The notes: generated by a model not told the origin, from the sequence alone. A DNA stretch of 64,000 nt from Sodalis ligni (GCF_016865525.2 NZ_CP075169.1:1426337-1490336), one strand, 5' to 3'; numbered from the stretch's first letter, positions 49,871 to 59,500 are shown. Numbers and translations: made by a program.

Positions 49871-51163
49871 ATGAAAATGAAGAAACTTGTCTCATTAACC
49901 GGTCTTGGGGCAGTGGCATTGTTGCCCACATGGGCCATGGCCGCGACACCTGTTGTTGATAAGGCCGATAATGCGTTTATGATGATTAGCACCGCTTTGG
50001 TGCTGTTTATGACGTTACCGGGCATCGCTTTATTTTACGGCGGCTTGATACGCGCCAAAAACGTCCTGTCAATGCTGACCCAGGTGGCGGTAACCTTTGC
50101 CATGGTTTGCGTGCTGTGGATGCTGTACGGTTACTCTTTGGCCTTCAGTGAAGGCAATCCCTTCTTCGGCGGCTTTACCTGGGCGATGCTGAAAAACATT
50201 GAAACCACGGCGTTGATGGGGACTTTCTATCAGTTGGTGCATGTGGCGTTCCAATGTTCTTTCGCCTGTATCACCGTGGGTCTGATCGTCGGCGCGCTGG
50301 CGGAACGCATCCGTTTCTCCGCCGTTCTGATTTTTGTGGTTATCTGGCTGACATTCTCTTATGTGCCGATGGCGCATATGGTGTGGGCGGGCGGTTATTT
50401 GGCGTCCATGGGCGCGCTGGACTTCGCCGGCGGTACGGTGGTACACATCAACGCCGCCAGTGCAGGTCTGATCGGCGCTTATATGCTGGGCAAACGCGCA
50501 GGCTTTGGTAAAGAATCATTTAAACCGCATAACCTGCCGATGGTATTCACCGGTACCGCCATTCTTTATGTCGGCTGGTTTGGCTTCAACGCCGGTTCCG
50601 CCAGCGCCGCCAATGAAATCGCCGGACTGGCGTTTATCAATACGGTCATGGCTACCGCCGGCGCCATTCTTTCCTGGGTGTTCGTCGAGTGGATGATTCG
50701 CGGCAAGCCTTCTTTGCTGGGCGCCTGTTCCGGTTGTATCGCCGGTTTGGTTGCCATTACTCCGGCGGCCGGCTTCGTCGGTGTCGGCGGTGCGCTGGTC
50801 ATTGGCTTGGTGGGCGGTGTCGCCGGTCTGTGGGGTGTGGTTGCCCTGAAGAAATGGCTGCGTGTGGATGACGTTTGCGATGTGTTCGGTGTGCACGGCG
50901 TTTGCGGTATCTGCGGCTGTCTGCTGACCGGTGTCTTCACTTCCGCTTCACTGGGCGGCGTCGGTTATGCGCAGGGCGTGACCATGGGTCATCAACTGTG
51001 GGTACAGCTTTATAGCGTGATCGTTTGTTTGATATGGTCCGGCGTGGTTGCCTTTGTCGGCTTCAAGATTGCTGATATCGCGGTGGGTCTGCGGGTTTCC
51101 GAAGAACAGGAACGCGAAGGTCTGGATGTCAACAGCCATGGCGAAAGTGCTTACAACGAATAA
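49871..51163 (+). CDS. amtB: AmtB, ammonium channel
   Basis: 430 residues (E. coli 428). A signal peptide ending TWAMAA is followed by 11 transmembrane segments. The twin His of the conduction pore are in GGTVVHINAAS and VFGVHGVCGICG; the external recruitment site includes WxxYGYSLAF. It conducts ammonium across the inner membrane and is controlled by GlnK, encoded just upstream. A strong terminator follows, then the tandem repeats. Confidence 0.98.
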   Translation: MKMKKLVSLTGLGAVALLPTWAMAATPVVDKADNAFMMISTALVLFMTLPGIALFYGGLIRAKNVLSMLTQVAVTFAMVCVLWMLYGYSLAFSEGNPFFGGFTWAMLKNIETTALMGTFYQLVHVAFQCSFACITVGLIVGALAERIRFSAVLIFVVIWLTFSYVPMAHMVWAGGYLASMGALDFAGGTVVHINAASAGLIGAYMLGKRAGFGKESFKPHNLPMVFTGTAILYVGWFGFNAGSASAANEIAGLAFINTVMATAGAILSWVFVEWMIRGKPSLLGACSGCIAGLVAITPAAGFVGVGGALVIGLVGGVAGLWGVVALKKWLRVDDVCDVFGVHGVCGICGCLLTGVFTSASLGGVGYAQGVTMGHQLWVQLYSVIVCLIWSGVVAFVGFKIADIAVGLRVSEEQEREGLDVNSHGESAYNE

Positions 51164-51210
51164 CTTATGCAGGATTGGCCGGTAAAAGTTTACCGGCACA
51201 TCACTGAACC

Positions 51211-51240
51211 GGGGCGTCTAGATGACGCCCCGTTTTTTTT
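51211..51240 (+). terminator. Intrinsic terminator of glnK-amtB
   Basis: GGGGCGTC / GACGCCCC stem with a TAGAT loop and eight T. Confidence 0.92.
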
Positions 51241-51266
51241 GCGGACAGATTCGCCTCCATTTTCGC

Positions 51267-51540
51267 GGTCTCCCTTAACACGTTCGCTGCGCGTTCGACG
51301 ATCGCGGGCCTACCGCGCTGTGGGGCGCTCCGGCGGGCGGGAAAACCACGCCCGCTTCGACCCCATCAGCACGGTCTCCCTTTAACACCTTCGCTGCACG
51401 TTCGACGATCGCGGGCCTACCGCGCTGTGGGGCTCCGGCGGGCGGTTAAACCACGCCCGCTTCGACCCCATCAGCACGGTCTCCCTTTAACACGTTCGCT
51501 GCGCGTTCGACGATCGCGGACCTACCGCGCTGTGGGGTGC
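51267..51540 (+). repeat. Dispersed repeat family 2, tandem array of about 2.6 units
   Basis: Units begin with GGTCTCCC at 51267, 51373 and 51478, a period of 105-106 bases; the third stops near 51540. Units are nearly identical, with small differences such as AACACGTTC/AACACCTTC and GGCGCTCC/GGCTCC. The same family occurs inverted at 5461-5605. Unit-to-unit similarity is continuous with no unique spacers. It lies between the amtB terminator and the end of tesB. Confidence 0.88.
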
Positions 51541-51556
51541 TTTTCCGCCGGTTGGA

Positions 51557-52426
51557 TTAACCTGGTTCATTGGTGCGGCGCATGACGCCTTCCTGGGTTG
51601 CCGATGCGATAAGCCTCCCGTCGCGGCTGTAGAATTGCCCGCGCACGTAACCGCGCGCTCCCGAGGCGGAGGGACTTTGTATGGCATATAACAGCCAGTC
51701 CTCGAGATTGAACGGCCGATGAAACCATATGGAGTGATCAATGGTGGCGATGTTCATGCCCGGTTCGAGAAAGCCCACGCCGTGGGGTTGGAGGGCGGTA
51801 GGCAGGAAATTGAAATCGGATATATAACCCAGTAAATACTGGTGGCTATTGATATCTGCCGGCATGGCGCCGTTGGCGCGCAGCCAGATATAGCGCTCGG
51901 GTTTTTCCGGTCGGCCCTTGGCGGGGTTATGAAATAGAACCGGGCGGACTTCGAAGGGTTGCTCTCCGGATAATCTTTCCCGCAGCAGCGGCGGCAGATT
52001 CCCCCCCAGGCGGGCCATAATTTCCTGCTCCGATGTTAATCCTTCGGGAGACGCCACCTGCGGCATGGTGTCTTGATGCTCAAATCCCTCTTCGGGATAT
52101 TGGAAAGATGCGGTCATGGAAAAGAGGGTTTGGCCCCGTTGTATGGCGTCTACCCGGCGGGCGCTGAAATTATTGCCGTCGCGCAGGTTGGTAACCTGGT
52201 ACATGATAGGTTCATTGCTGTCTCCGGGACGCAGGAAATAACAATGGCAAGAATGCAGAATGCGTCCGTCCGGCGCTGTTTGCCGGGCGGCAAACAGCGC
52301 CTGGCCGACCACCTGGCCGCCAAAAACACGCTTTAGCCCTAAGTCTTCGCTTTGGCCGAGAAAGCGCCCTTCTTCAATTTTTTCCAACGTCATCAGCGCC
52401 AATAGCTGATCAAGTGTGTGGCTCAT
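51557..52426 (-). CDS. tesB: TesB, acyl-CoA thioesterase II
   Basis: 289 residues (E. coli 286). It hydrolyses medium- and long-chain acyl-CoA. It has a double hot-dog fold with [21 protein letters not shown] and [11 protein letters not shown] in the first half, and [16 protein letters not shown] and [16 protein letters not shown] in the second; the latter carries the catalytic Asp and His/Thr environment. The C-terminal SATQEGVMR supplies the catalytic Gln. It is convergent with amtB. Confidence 0.97.
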   Translation of the reverse strand: MSHTLDQLLALMTLEKIEEGRFLGQSEDLGLKRVFGGQVVGQALFAARQTAPDGRILHSCHCYFLRPGDSNEPIMYQVTNLRDGNNFSARRVDAIQRGQTLFSMTASFQYPEEGFEHQDTMPQVASPEGLTSEQEIMARLGGNLPPLLRERLSGEQPFEVRPVLFHNPAKGRPEKPERYIWLRANGAMPADINSHQYLLGYISDFNFLPTALQPHGVGFLEPGMNIATIDHSIWFHRPFNLEDWLLYAIQSPSASGARGYVRGQFYSRDGRLIASATQEGVMRRTNEPG

Positions 52427-52676
52427 GGGCGAATACCGTTAAAATTCAAATGGATTAAGGATAATGCTCTGGACACCGACTCCACCATTCACCAGGCGTC
52501 CGCCGCATCCCCTGAGCGGGATTGACCCCAATGAGTTTACCCGCGAATGCGTCCGGCAGGAAAATATCAGGATCCTGTGCCATTATTAAAGCATTAGGTG
52601 GTATTAACCACTACGAATTCACCGCCGTTGACGAGTGGTGAAATGATGAACTGATAATAAGAAGGAGAGGTAAATC

Positions 52677-53243
52677 ATGAAACTCTGGCAAACAATCGGC
52701 GGTGTCGTTTTATTGGCAGCGCTCGGCGGCTGTACTCACGGGAATAGAGAACATCAGGTGGCGACTCCCGCGTTTAAAACCCCCGGCACGGCGGAGGGGG
52801 CGGATGCCATAAGACAGCCAGCGGTGACAGGTACCGTATGGATTAGGCAACGTTTGGCATTGCCGCCTGATGCGGTGTTAACCGTGACCCTGTCAGATGC
52901 AAGTTTGTCCGATGTCCCTTCCACCGTCATATCGCAGCGTGTGATACGCACCGAAGGCAAACAGGCGCCGTTCAGCTTCGTGCTGCCCTATAATCCCACC
53001 GAAATCCAGCCCAACGCGCGCATTCTGCTGAGCGCGGCCATTACCGTCAACGGACGTGTGGCGCTGATGACCGAGCAGGTAAAACCTGTGATTAACAATG
53101 GCGGCACCAAGCAGGATTTGGTTCTCGTCCCCGCAACGTCAATACCTTTGGCAAGCCGGCCCATAGTCCCCTCGACAGTGCCCGCCACGTCGCCGACGCA
53201 GGTTACGCCTTCAAGCAGCATACCGGCGCCTAATCAACTTTAA
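52677..53243 (+). CDS. ybaY: YbaY, glycoprotein/polysaccharide-metabolism family lipoprotein
   Basis: 188 residues. The signal peptide ends in LGGC, giving Cys19. The core (about 49-150) matches the YbaY/YscW-type domain: VTGTVWIRQRLALPPDAVLTVTL and PFSFVLPYNPTEIQPNARI. The C-terminal 40 residues are Pro/Ser/Thr-rich and probably disordered. It is related to type III pilotin-like lipoproteins by domain family, but its role is not known. AAGGAGAGG precedes the ATG. Confidence 0.92.
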   Translation: MKLWQTIGGVVLLAALGGCTHGNREHQVATPAFKTPGTAEGADAIRQPAVTGTVWIRQRLALPPDAVLTVTLSDASLSDVPSTVISQRVIRTEGKQAPFSFVLPYNPTEIQPNARILLSAAITVNGRVALMTEQVKPVINNGGTKQDLVLVPATSIPLASRPIVPSTVPATSPTQVTPSSSIPAPNQL

Positions 53244-53307
53244 ACCGGTTTGTCCCGCAGGTCTGTGGGACACGACTGCCGGCTGATAAGGCCCGACGCC
53301 TGTCGAC

Positions 53308-53622
53308 TTACCACTGCCAGCGGTAACGTTCAAGACTGACGGTACCCTGATTATTGATTTCTATTCCTTCGGCTTCCAGCGCCGCTTTTTGGCGGCGGAA
53401 GCCTTCTCCGGGCAGCGAAATACCGCCATGTCTATTGAGCACACGGTGCCAGGGCAGGGCTGTTCCTTCTGGCAGGCGGCTCAGGATACCGCCAACCTGC
53501 CTGGCGGCGCGTGGCGAGCCGGCCAGCAGGGCTACCTCGCCATAGGTGGTAATGCTGCCGGCCGGAATGGCGGCAATAATCTGGAAGACGCGCTGACGAA
53601 AGGAATCTGTTGGTTCATCCAT
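53308..53622 (-). CDS. atl: Atl (YbaZ), alkyltransferase-like DNA repair protein
   Basis: 104 residues from ATG 53622 (MDEPTDSFRQRVFQ). An ATG at 53658 gives 116 residues, and either could be used; neither has a strong ribosome-binding site. It is homologous to the DNA-binding domain of O6-alkylguanine transferases, with GSPRAARQVGG as recognition region. The active-site Cys of true transferases is Trp in LPWHRVLNRHG, the mark of the ATL group. ATL proteins flag alkylated guanine for nucleotide excision repair. Confidence 0.93.
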   Translation of the reverse strand: MDEPTDSFRQRVFQIIAAIPAGSITTYGEVALLAGSPRAARQVGGILSRLPEGTALPWHRVLNRHGGISLPGEGFRRQKAALEAEGIEINNQGTVSLERYRWQW

Positions 53623-53812
53623 ATACGCTGCAGCCAAAGCTAAAATAGAGCGGTCCATGTTGGCACAAAAGGCGCCGGCGTGGAAGGCGCACTGGTCGGA
53701 CGTCGGTATCCGGAGAATTCGGCGAAGAAAGCAGCGCTTAAATGCTATCGGCTTGCAATTGATGGGGGCATCATCGATAATGCCCCGCGCCTTAGAAATT
53801 AAGGCCGTCAAT

Positions 53813-53926
53813 GGAGGCTCTGTTGGTGCTCCCGCAACATTAACTTGTGAACTCGGTCAGGTCCGGAAGGAAGCAGCCGTAGCAAGCGTCGTGTGTGCCG
53901 GGATGTCGCTGGCAGAGCCTCCACCC
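53813..53926 (+). ncRNA. ffs: 4.5S RNA of the signal recognition particle
   Basis: 114 bases, as in E. coli. The conserved Ffh-binding domain is present (GGTCAGGTCCGGAAGGAAGC). The ends GGAGGCTCTG and CAGAGCCTCC pair to close the long hairpin, with compensatory changes relative to the E. coli GGGGGCTCTG / CAGGGCCCCC. It is placed divergently beside atl and after ybaY, as in E. coli. Confidence 0.97.
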
Positions 53927-54490
53927 ATTTGAATCCGCTTTGACTGATTATTCGCTGTGAAACAATATGGCGACTTATTCCTGTGATCATCTCGTAAAGA
54001 GGTCGACGCTAAACAAGAATGTAATCTGCATGTTTATAGCATCCTAATACATTTTATCCCGGAAAGTGCCTGGATGATTCCTGGTGTCTATTGATATTAA
54101 TGAATTATCACAAAGTTCGAACGTGGCGACAAAGTCTTAGTCTGTACATTATCGCCCCATTCCTTATTACTCTCGGGCGAAATAGGATGTTTTGGATATA
54201 TTGACTCTTGAATTTTTTTCGGCGGATATTCCTTCCGCCAAACGCGCATTAAAATTAACCACTGGCAAATCCCGTTTGTACCATGCTTGCTGCTGGGAAA
54301 GATTTGAACGATGTTACTTTTAGGCGAGCGTCCTTTGAACTAGGGATGTGAAACGGGTTTTCATATAGATTAGCAGCGATTCAAACCACAAAAACAACAC
54401 TTTTATAAGGTTGATGATGTATGCACGATGACCATTTATATAGATGAGGATATATAATAATGTTAATACTTAGTAGCAAATGGTAGGCAT
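53927..54490. other. Non-coding region between 4.5S RNA and hha
   Basis: 564 bases, AT-rich. No frame with recognisable similarity. A small inverted repeat GGCGGA/TCCGCC occurs near 54221-54239. E. coli has maa beyond hha; no trace was recognised here. Confidence 0.5.
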
Positions 54491-54673
54491 TTATCGAACA
54501 TACTTCCAGACAGATACCGGAACTTTATCATAGAGCTTATCCATCGTCAGCTCAGCCAGGCGATGGTCCGCTGCGGAGTTGAATATCTCAAGCTCATCGT
54601 CGGACAGTTCGTATTTGTTCTTTTCAATCACGCGTTCCAATGTCTCAAGGGTTCTGCATTTGCGTAGACGCAT
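54491..54673 (-). CDS. hha: Hha/YmoA-family virulence modulator, N-terminus lost through a one-base frameshift
   Basis: 60 codons from an internal ATG, containing the core of Hha (67-72 residues): [20 protein letters not shown], then [18 protein letters not shown] and VSVWKYVR. Hha binds H-NS and StpA and modulates horizontally acquired genes. The normal start is probably ATG 54693, which has AAGG upstream, but from there the frame ends after MKKSTI. One extra A in the run at 54685-54690 would give [13 protein letters not shown], the expected N-terminus. It may be non-functional, translated from the internal ATG, rescued by slippage on the A-tract, or a sequencing error. It forms an operon with tomB. 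Confidence 0.85.
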   Translation of the reverse strand: MRLRKCRTLETLERVIEKNKYELSDDELEIFNSAADHRLAELTMDKLYDKVPVSVWKYVR

Positions 54674-54739
54674 TAAATAGTCGATTTTTTCATGATGGCC
54701 TTAGATGTTGAGTAGAATGTTAAAATATCATTTACTATT

Positions 54740-55099
54740 TCAAGAAATACAAAGCTCAGTCTCTGAGAATGTTCCGAATAAGCGGGAGCGGCTGGTACGC
54801 CATCTCTGAACATCCAAGTTGTTGATACCGCTGCTGCTGAATAGCGTAAACGTATCGTCCAGGAAAGATTCAACATGATCGGTGAGATCGCTTTCATTAT
54901 GGTATTTAAGCTTGAAGCTCACCATATAAGAAGCAATATGATCAATTAATTCATTCATCTGCAGATTTATGGCGGAAGCGGGATCATTAACCCACCCATG
55001 GTAACTATCACCGAGGCTTGCAATGCCTTCATCATAAAGAGTAGCACAAAGGAATTTTAGTTGCGCAATATCATGTCTTTTGGGTGAATACTCGTCCAT
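54740..55099 (-). CDS. tomB: TomB (YbaJ), Hha toxicity modulator
   Basis: 119 residues (E. coli 124). It begins MDEYSPKRHDIAQLKFLCAT, almost identical to E. coli, and continues with HGWVNDPASAINLQMNELID and SFLDDTFTLFSSSGINNLDV. TomB acts with Hha as an oxygen-dependent antidote-like partner. GGAGGGC precedes the ATG. Gene order tomB-hha is that of E. coli. The last 12 residues differ from E. coli. Confidence 0.94.
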   Translation of the reverse strand: MDEYSPKRHDIAQLKFLCATLYDEGIASLGDSYHGWVNDPASAINLQMNELIDHIASYMVSFKLKYHNESDLTDHVESFLDDTFTLFSSSGINNLDVQRWRTSRSRLFGTFSETELCIS

Positions 55100-55741
55100 A
55101 TCAGCCCTCCTACCTTCGACAAATTACCGTCATCTTTAAAATCGACCGAGATTGAGCTGCTTCTTATCCGTGCCGATACTTGCGCTCTATTTAAAGATAG
55201 AAGATTTGAGCAGTATAGCACAATCAGCTTACATTAACTTACTGTTCCATGCCCGTGCAATTTATATCGCAGCCAGTACCACTGCCCATGCACAGACTGG
55301 ATTATGAGCAAGATACCATCATCACAGTTAGAAAGTGAGTAGTAATACATATCGAAAACAAATTGAAGGATACCGGTGAAAGTCATTGCCGTTGCCGAGT
55401 GGCCGCCAGATAAAGACTCATTTCTAGTAGAGCATCCTACACGATATTTATTATTACCATTTCTTGCTGCATTACACACCCTTTATTGACGAAAAATTAT
55501 GACAACACGTTGCAAATCGGTCTTAATCGCTTAATTTACATAACACTTTGACCGGATAGCGTCAAATACACATCACAAGGGCCGCTCCCGCCAACTGTGC
55601 CTGAGGCGAATATCATCGCGGCTGTCGGGGTGGTTGCCTAGACTCTATATAGGGATGGTGTCGGTGTATTTCAACAATAACCGGCAATAAAAAAGGGCCC
55701 CGAACGGATGGCCCTGATAAAGACGACGAACGTGCCCTGGA
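55100..55741. other. Non-coding region between tomB and rpmJ2
   Basis: 642 bases. It contains one 81-codon frame (55234-55479, minus strand) that resembles nothing I recognise and has no clear ribosome-binding site. The first 100 bases must hold the tomB-hha promoter. Confidence 0.45.
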
Positions 55742-55882
55742 CTATTTTTTCCTGCTGCCACCCTGGACGGCTTTAAAGCGAGGATTGGATTTACAGATAA
55801 CATAGATACGGCCGCGACGGCGTACTACCTTGCAATCCTTGTGGCGGGTTTTCGCCGAACGTAACGAACTCAATACCTGCAT
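55742..55882 (-). CDS. rpmJ: RpmJ2 (YkgO type), alternative zinc-free ribosomal protein L36
   Basis: 46 residues: [20 protein letters not shown], then [20 protein letters not shown] and GGSRKK. This is the longer C-minus form of L36 that lacks the full zinc ribbon and replaces the zinc-containing form during zinc starvation. It follows rpmE2 directly, as in E. coli ykgMO, and overlaps the frameshifted end of that gene. GGAAGAGCC precedes the ATG. The Zur-like site upstream of rpmE2 probably controls both. Confidence 0.95.
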   Translation of the reverse strand: MQVLSSLRSAKTRHKDCKVVRRRGRIYVICKSNPRFKAVQGGSRKK

Positions 55883-56157
55883 GGCGAGGCTCTTCCCTTA
55901 TGACGGATCTTTACTGAAAAACGACCAAAACGTTGGTTAAAGCGCGCCGTGCTGCCCTCTTTATCCACAATTCTCTGTTTGCCCGTGTAGTACGGATGCG
56001 ATTCGGATGAGACCTCAACCGTCACGTAGGGATAGGTTTTCCCGTCCAGTTCAAGGGTGCGGTCGGTTTTTATGGTGGAGCCGATTTTGAAATAGGTATC
56101 AGCACTGGTGTCATGGAATACCACGGTGCGATAGTCCGGATGTATGGCAGGTTTCAT
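55870..56157 (-). CDS. rpmE2: RpmE2 (YkgM type), alternative ribosomal protein L31, C-terminus frameshifted
   Basis: 95 codons as read. Residues 1-79 match type B L31: [31 protein letters not shown] and [10 protein letters not shown]. It lacks the CxxC zinc site and substitutes for RpmE when zinc is scarce. The tail [15 protein letters not shown] is foreign. One additional T in the T-run (plus-strand A-run 55917-55921) would give RFGRFFSKDPS and a stop at 55898-55900, making 86 residues, the normal size, with rpmJ 15 bases further on. So a one-base deletion or sequencing error is likely. Confidence 0.88.
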   Translation of the reverse strand: MKPAIHPDYRTVVFHDTSADTYFKIGSTIKTDRTLELDGKTYPYVTVEVSSESHPYYTGKQRIVDKEGSTARFNQRFGRFSVKIRHKGRASPCRY

Positions 56158-56172
56158 AAATCACCTCATATG

Positions 56173-56193
56173 TTATGTTATATCATAACTATT
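56173..56193 (-). promoter_or_regulatory. Zur-like operator upstream of rpmE2-rpmJ
   Basis: GTTATATCATAAC at 56177-56189 is a palindrome close to the Zur core (GTTATANTATAAC). It lies 20 bases before the rpmE2 start, where a zinc-responsive repressor would block transcription of zinc-free ribosomal protein genes. Confidence 0.65.
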
Positions 56194-56224
56194 ATGCACG
56201 CTTTTCACCCCAAGTCAAACCGAC

Positions 56225-56249
56225 AAAAAAAGGCCGCTTGCGCAGCCTT
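56225..56249 (-). terminator. Intrinsic terminator of acrAB (distal copy)
   Basis: On the minus strand: AAGGCTGC-GCAA-GCGGCCTT followed by seven T. A second, perfect copy of the hairpin at 56491-56510, closer to acrB, has only a short T tract. The repeat element lies between them. Confidence 0.8.
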
Positions 56250-56510
56250 CGACTGCTGACAAACATGCTCAAATTCAATAAGGCGGGACAGGCTGCTAGA
56301 AGAGTAAACCGTCCGCGCCAGGGACTAAAACGCCAGGAGCGTTTTGGAACAACGCCCTGAGGCGTTGGCCCTTAGGGCGGCTGCCAGGGAGGGTAGCCGT
56401 AATCGCGCGGATCGAGCCCCCAGGGAAGGGTTCACGGCGTGTTTACGATCTAGCAGCCTGTGTCGACCGGGCAATTAGTCAACAAGTGTAAAGGCCGCTT
56501 GCGCGGCCTT
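56227..56510 (+). repeat. Dispersed palindromic repeat, copy B, flanked by duplicated terminator hairpins
   Basis: The core (about 56251-56489) aligns with copy A (323-484) over both ends: CTGACAAAC, CAGGCTGC, AGAAGAGTAAACCGTCCGCG, GCGCGGATCGAGCC, and CGGCGTGTTTACGATCT. It has an extra internal block of about 80 bases (56326-56404) with its own small hairpins (AACGCC/GGCGTT). Arms 56285-56300 and 56449-56464 pair; relative to copy A a C-G pair is replaced by T-A and two G.T pairs become G-C. The same hairpin lies at both borders (56230-56249 and 56491-56510). Confidence 0.85.
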
Positions 56511-56539
56511 GGTTAACACTTAATCATGGTAAGGATTGT

Positions 56540-59500
56540 CTACACCGGCCGATCAGGATGGTTTTCATTTTCGGACCGGTTGCCAAAGCGGCGGCGAACC
56601 ACCACAAAGAACACCGGTACAAAGAAGATCGCCAGCAGGGTAGCGGTGATCATCCCGCCCATAACGCCGGTACCCACCGCGTTTTGCGCGCCCGAACCGG
56701 CACCGGTACTGATGGCCAGCGGCAATACGCCGAGGATAAAGGCCAGGGACGTCATCAGAATCGGGCGTAGCCGCATACGCACCGCCTCCAATGTCGCCTC
56801 CACCAATCCTTTGCCTTCTTTATCCATCAAATCCTTGGCGAATTCCACGATAAGGATAGCGTTCTTCGCCGACAGGCCGATGGTCGTCAGCAGGCCCACC
56901 TGGAAGTACACGTCGTTGGTCAGCCCGCGCAGGGAGGCGGCTATCAACGCGCCCACCACCCCAAGGGGAACCACCAGCATGACCGCGAACGGAATTGACC
57001 AGCTTTCATACAATGCCGCCAGGCAGAGGAATACCACAATCAATGAAATAGCGTACAGCGCCGGCGCCTGATTACCGGACAGGCGTTCCTGATAGGACAT
57101 GCCGGTCCAGCTGTAGCTTATGCCGGCAGGCAGTTTTGCCGCTAATTGTTCCATCATCTCCATGGCTTCACCGGTACTTCTACCCGGTACCGCTTCCCCC
57201 TGTATTTCCATCGAGGGCAGGCCGTTGTAGCGTTCCAGACGCGGCGAACCGTATTGCCAATGACTGGTGGTCACCGCCGACAACGGCACCATCTGGCCAT
57301 CGGAACCGCGTACGAACCAATTACCGATATCCGTCGGCAACATACGGAACGGAGCATCGCCCTGGACATAGACCTGTTTGACACGGCCGCGGTCAACGAA
57401 GTTGTTGACGTAGCTACTGCCTAGCGCCGCGCCGATGGTGGTATTCAGATCCGAGAGTGTTACTCCCAGCGCCTGCGCTTTTTCCTGATCCACGTCAAGC
57501 TTGAACTGCGGCGTATCTTCCAGTCCGTTGGGCCGGACCCCCGCCAGCAGATCCGGATGCTGGGCGACCATGCCCAACAACTGGTTGCGCGCTTCGGTCA
57601 GCTTCTCGTGGCCCAGACCGTTGTTATCGATCAATTCGAAATCGAAACCAGTGGCGTTACCCAGTTCGATGATCGCCGGCAGGTTGAACGAGAGCGCGAT
57701 ACCGTCCTTGATTTTGGCGAAAGCGGCATTGGCGCGGCCGAGTATGGCCGGAACCTTATTGTCGCTGCCGCCGCGCTCGCTCCAGTCCTTGAGGCTGGCA
57801 AACGCCAGGCCGTTGTTTTGTCCACGGCCGGAGAAACCAAAGCCGCTGACGGTAAATACCGAATTGACGTTGTTTTTCTCGTCGTGCATAAAGTGATAGG
57901 CAACCTGGTCGAGCACATTCTGCGTGCGCTCCTGGGTCGCCCCCACCGGCAACTGCACCATGGTCAGGAACACCCCCTGATCTTCCTCGGGCAGAAACGA
58001 CGTGGGCAGACGGATAAACAGCAGGGCCATGCCCACCACTATCAACAGGTAGATAATCAGATAGCGGCCGGTACTGTTGAGGATATGGCCGATACTGTCG
58101 GTATAGTGATGGGTGCTTTGACTGAATCTTTTATTGAACCAGCCGAAGAAACCGGTATCGATGCCGTGATCGCCTTTTGCTATCGGCTTCAACAGCGTGG
58201 AGCACAGGGCCGGCGTCAGAATCATCGCCACCAGCACCGACAAGATCATGGCGGAAACGATAGTGATGGAGAACTGACGGTAGATGGCGCCGGTGGCGCC
58301 GCCGAAAAATGCCATGGGTACGAATACCGCCGACAGCACGAGTGCGATGCCCACCAGGGCGCCCTGGATTTGCGTCATGGACTTGCGGGTGGCGTCCTTG
58401 GGGCTCAGGCCCTCTTCAGCCATCACACGCTCGACGTTCTCCACCACCACGATGGCGTCGTCCACCAATAACCCGATGGCCAGCACCATCGCGAACATGG
58501 TCAGGGTATTGATGGAGTATCCGAAGGCATTCAAAATGGCAAAGGTCCCCAACAACACCACCGGCACCGCGATGGTGGGGATGAGGGTCGCGCGGAAGTT
58601 TTGCAGGAAAAGATACATCACCAGGAATACCAGGATGATCGCTTCCACCAGGGTCTTGACCACTTCCTGAATGGAGATTTTCACGAACGGCGTGGTATCG
58701 TAGGGATAGACCACCTTCAATCCGGCGGGGAAGTTCTTTTCAAGCTCTCCCAGTTCGGCTTTTACCGCCGCGGCGGTATCCAGGGCATTGGCGCCGGTGG
58801 CCAGCTGTATACCCAGACCGGAAGCCGGACGACCGTTGAATTTCGCGACAACGTTATAGTTTTGCCCGCCCAGCTCTATCTTCGCCACATCCCGCAAACG
58901 CACCTGGGAACCGTCGGGATTCACTTTCAGCAGGATGTTGCCGAATTCCTTGACGCTGGTGAGCTGGGTCTGCACGATGATGGAGGCGTTCAACTGCTGG
59001 CCCTGGATGGCCGGCATTCCACCCAACTGGCCGGCGGCGATCTGGCTATTCTGTACCGTCAGCGCATTGATGACATCCACCGGGGTCAGCTGGTAATTAT
59101 TCAGTTTATTCGGGTCCATCCACACGCGCATGGCGTACAACGAACCGAACAACTGGAAATTCCCTACGCCTTGGGTTCGGCTGATGGGGTCCTGGATATG
59201 CGACCCCACATAATCCGAGATATCCTGCTGCGTCATGGTGGGGTCATCGCTGATAAACCCTGCCACCATCAAAAAGCTGGAGCTGGATTTCTGGATTCTC
59301 ACCCCTTGCTGCTGTACTTCCTGCGGCAACAGCGGCATCGCCAGCTGCAGTTTGTTCTGCGTCTGCACCTGGGCGATATCCGGGTTGACGCCGGAATCGA
59401 ACGTGAGGGTAATCTGCACCGTACCGGATGAGTCGCTGTTAGACGACATATACAGCAGATGGTCGATACCGTTCATGTTCTGTTCGATAACCTGGGTTAC

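Noticed and set aside
51267..51540. Possible CRISPR array
   Set aside because: The units are contiguous 105-bp tandem repeats without unique spacers, and no cas gene is near.
55234..55479. 81-codon minus-strand frame between tomB and rpmJ2
   Set aside because: No recognisable similarity, no clear Shine-Dalgarno sequence, in an AT-rich spacer; kept only as a note in the gap description.
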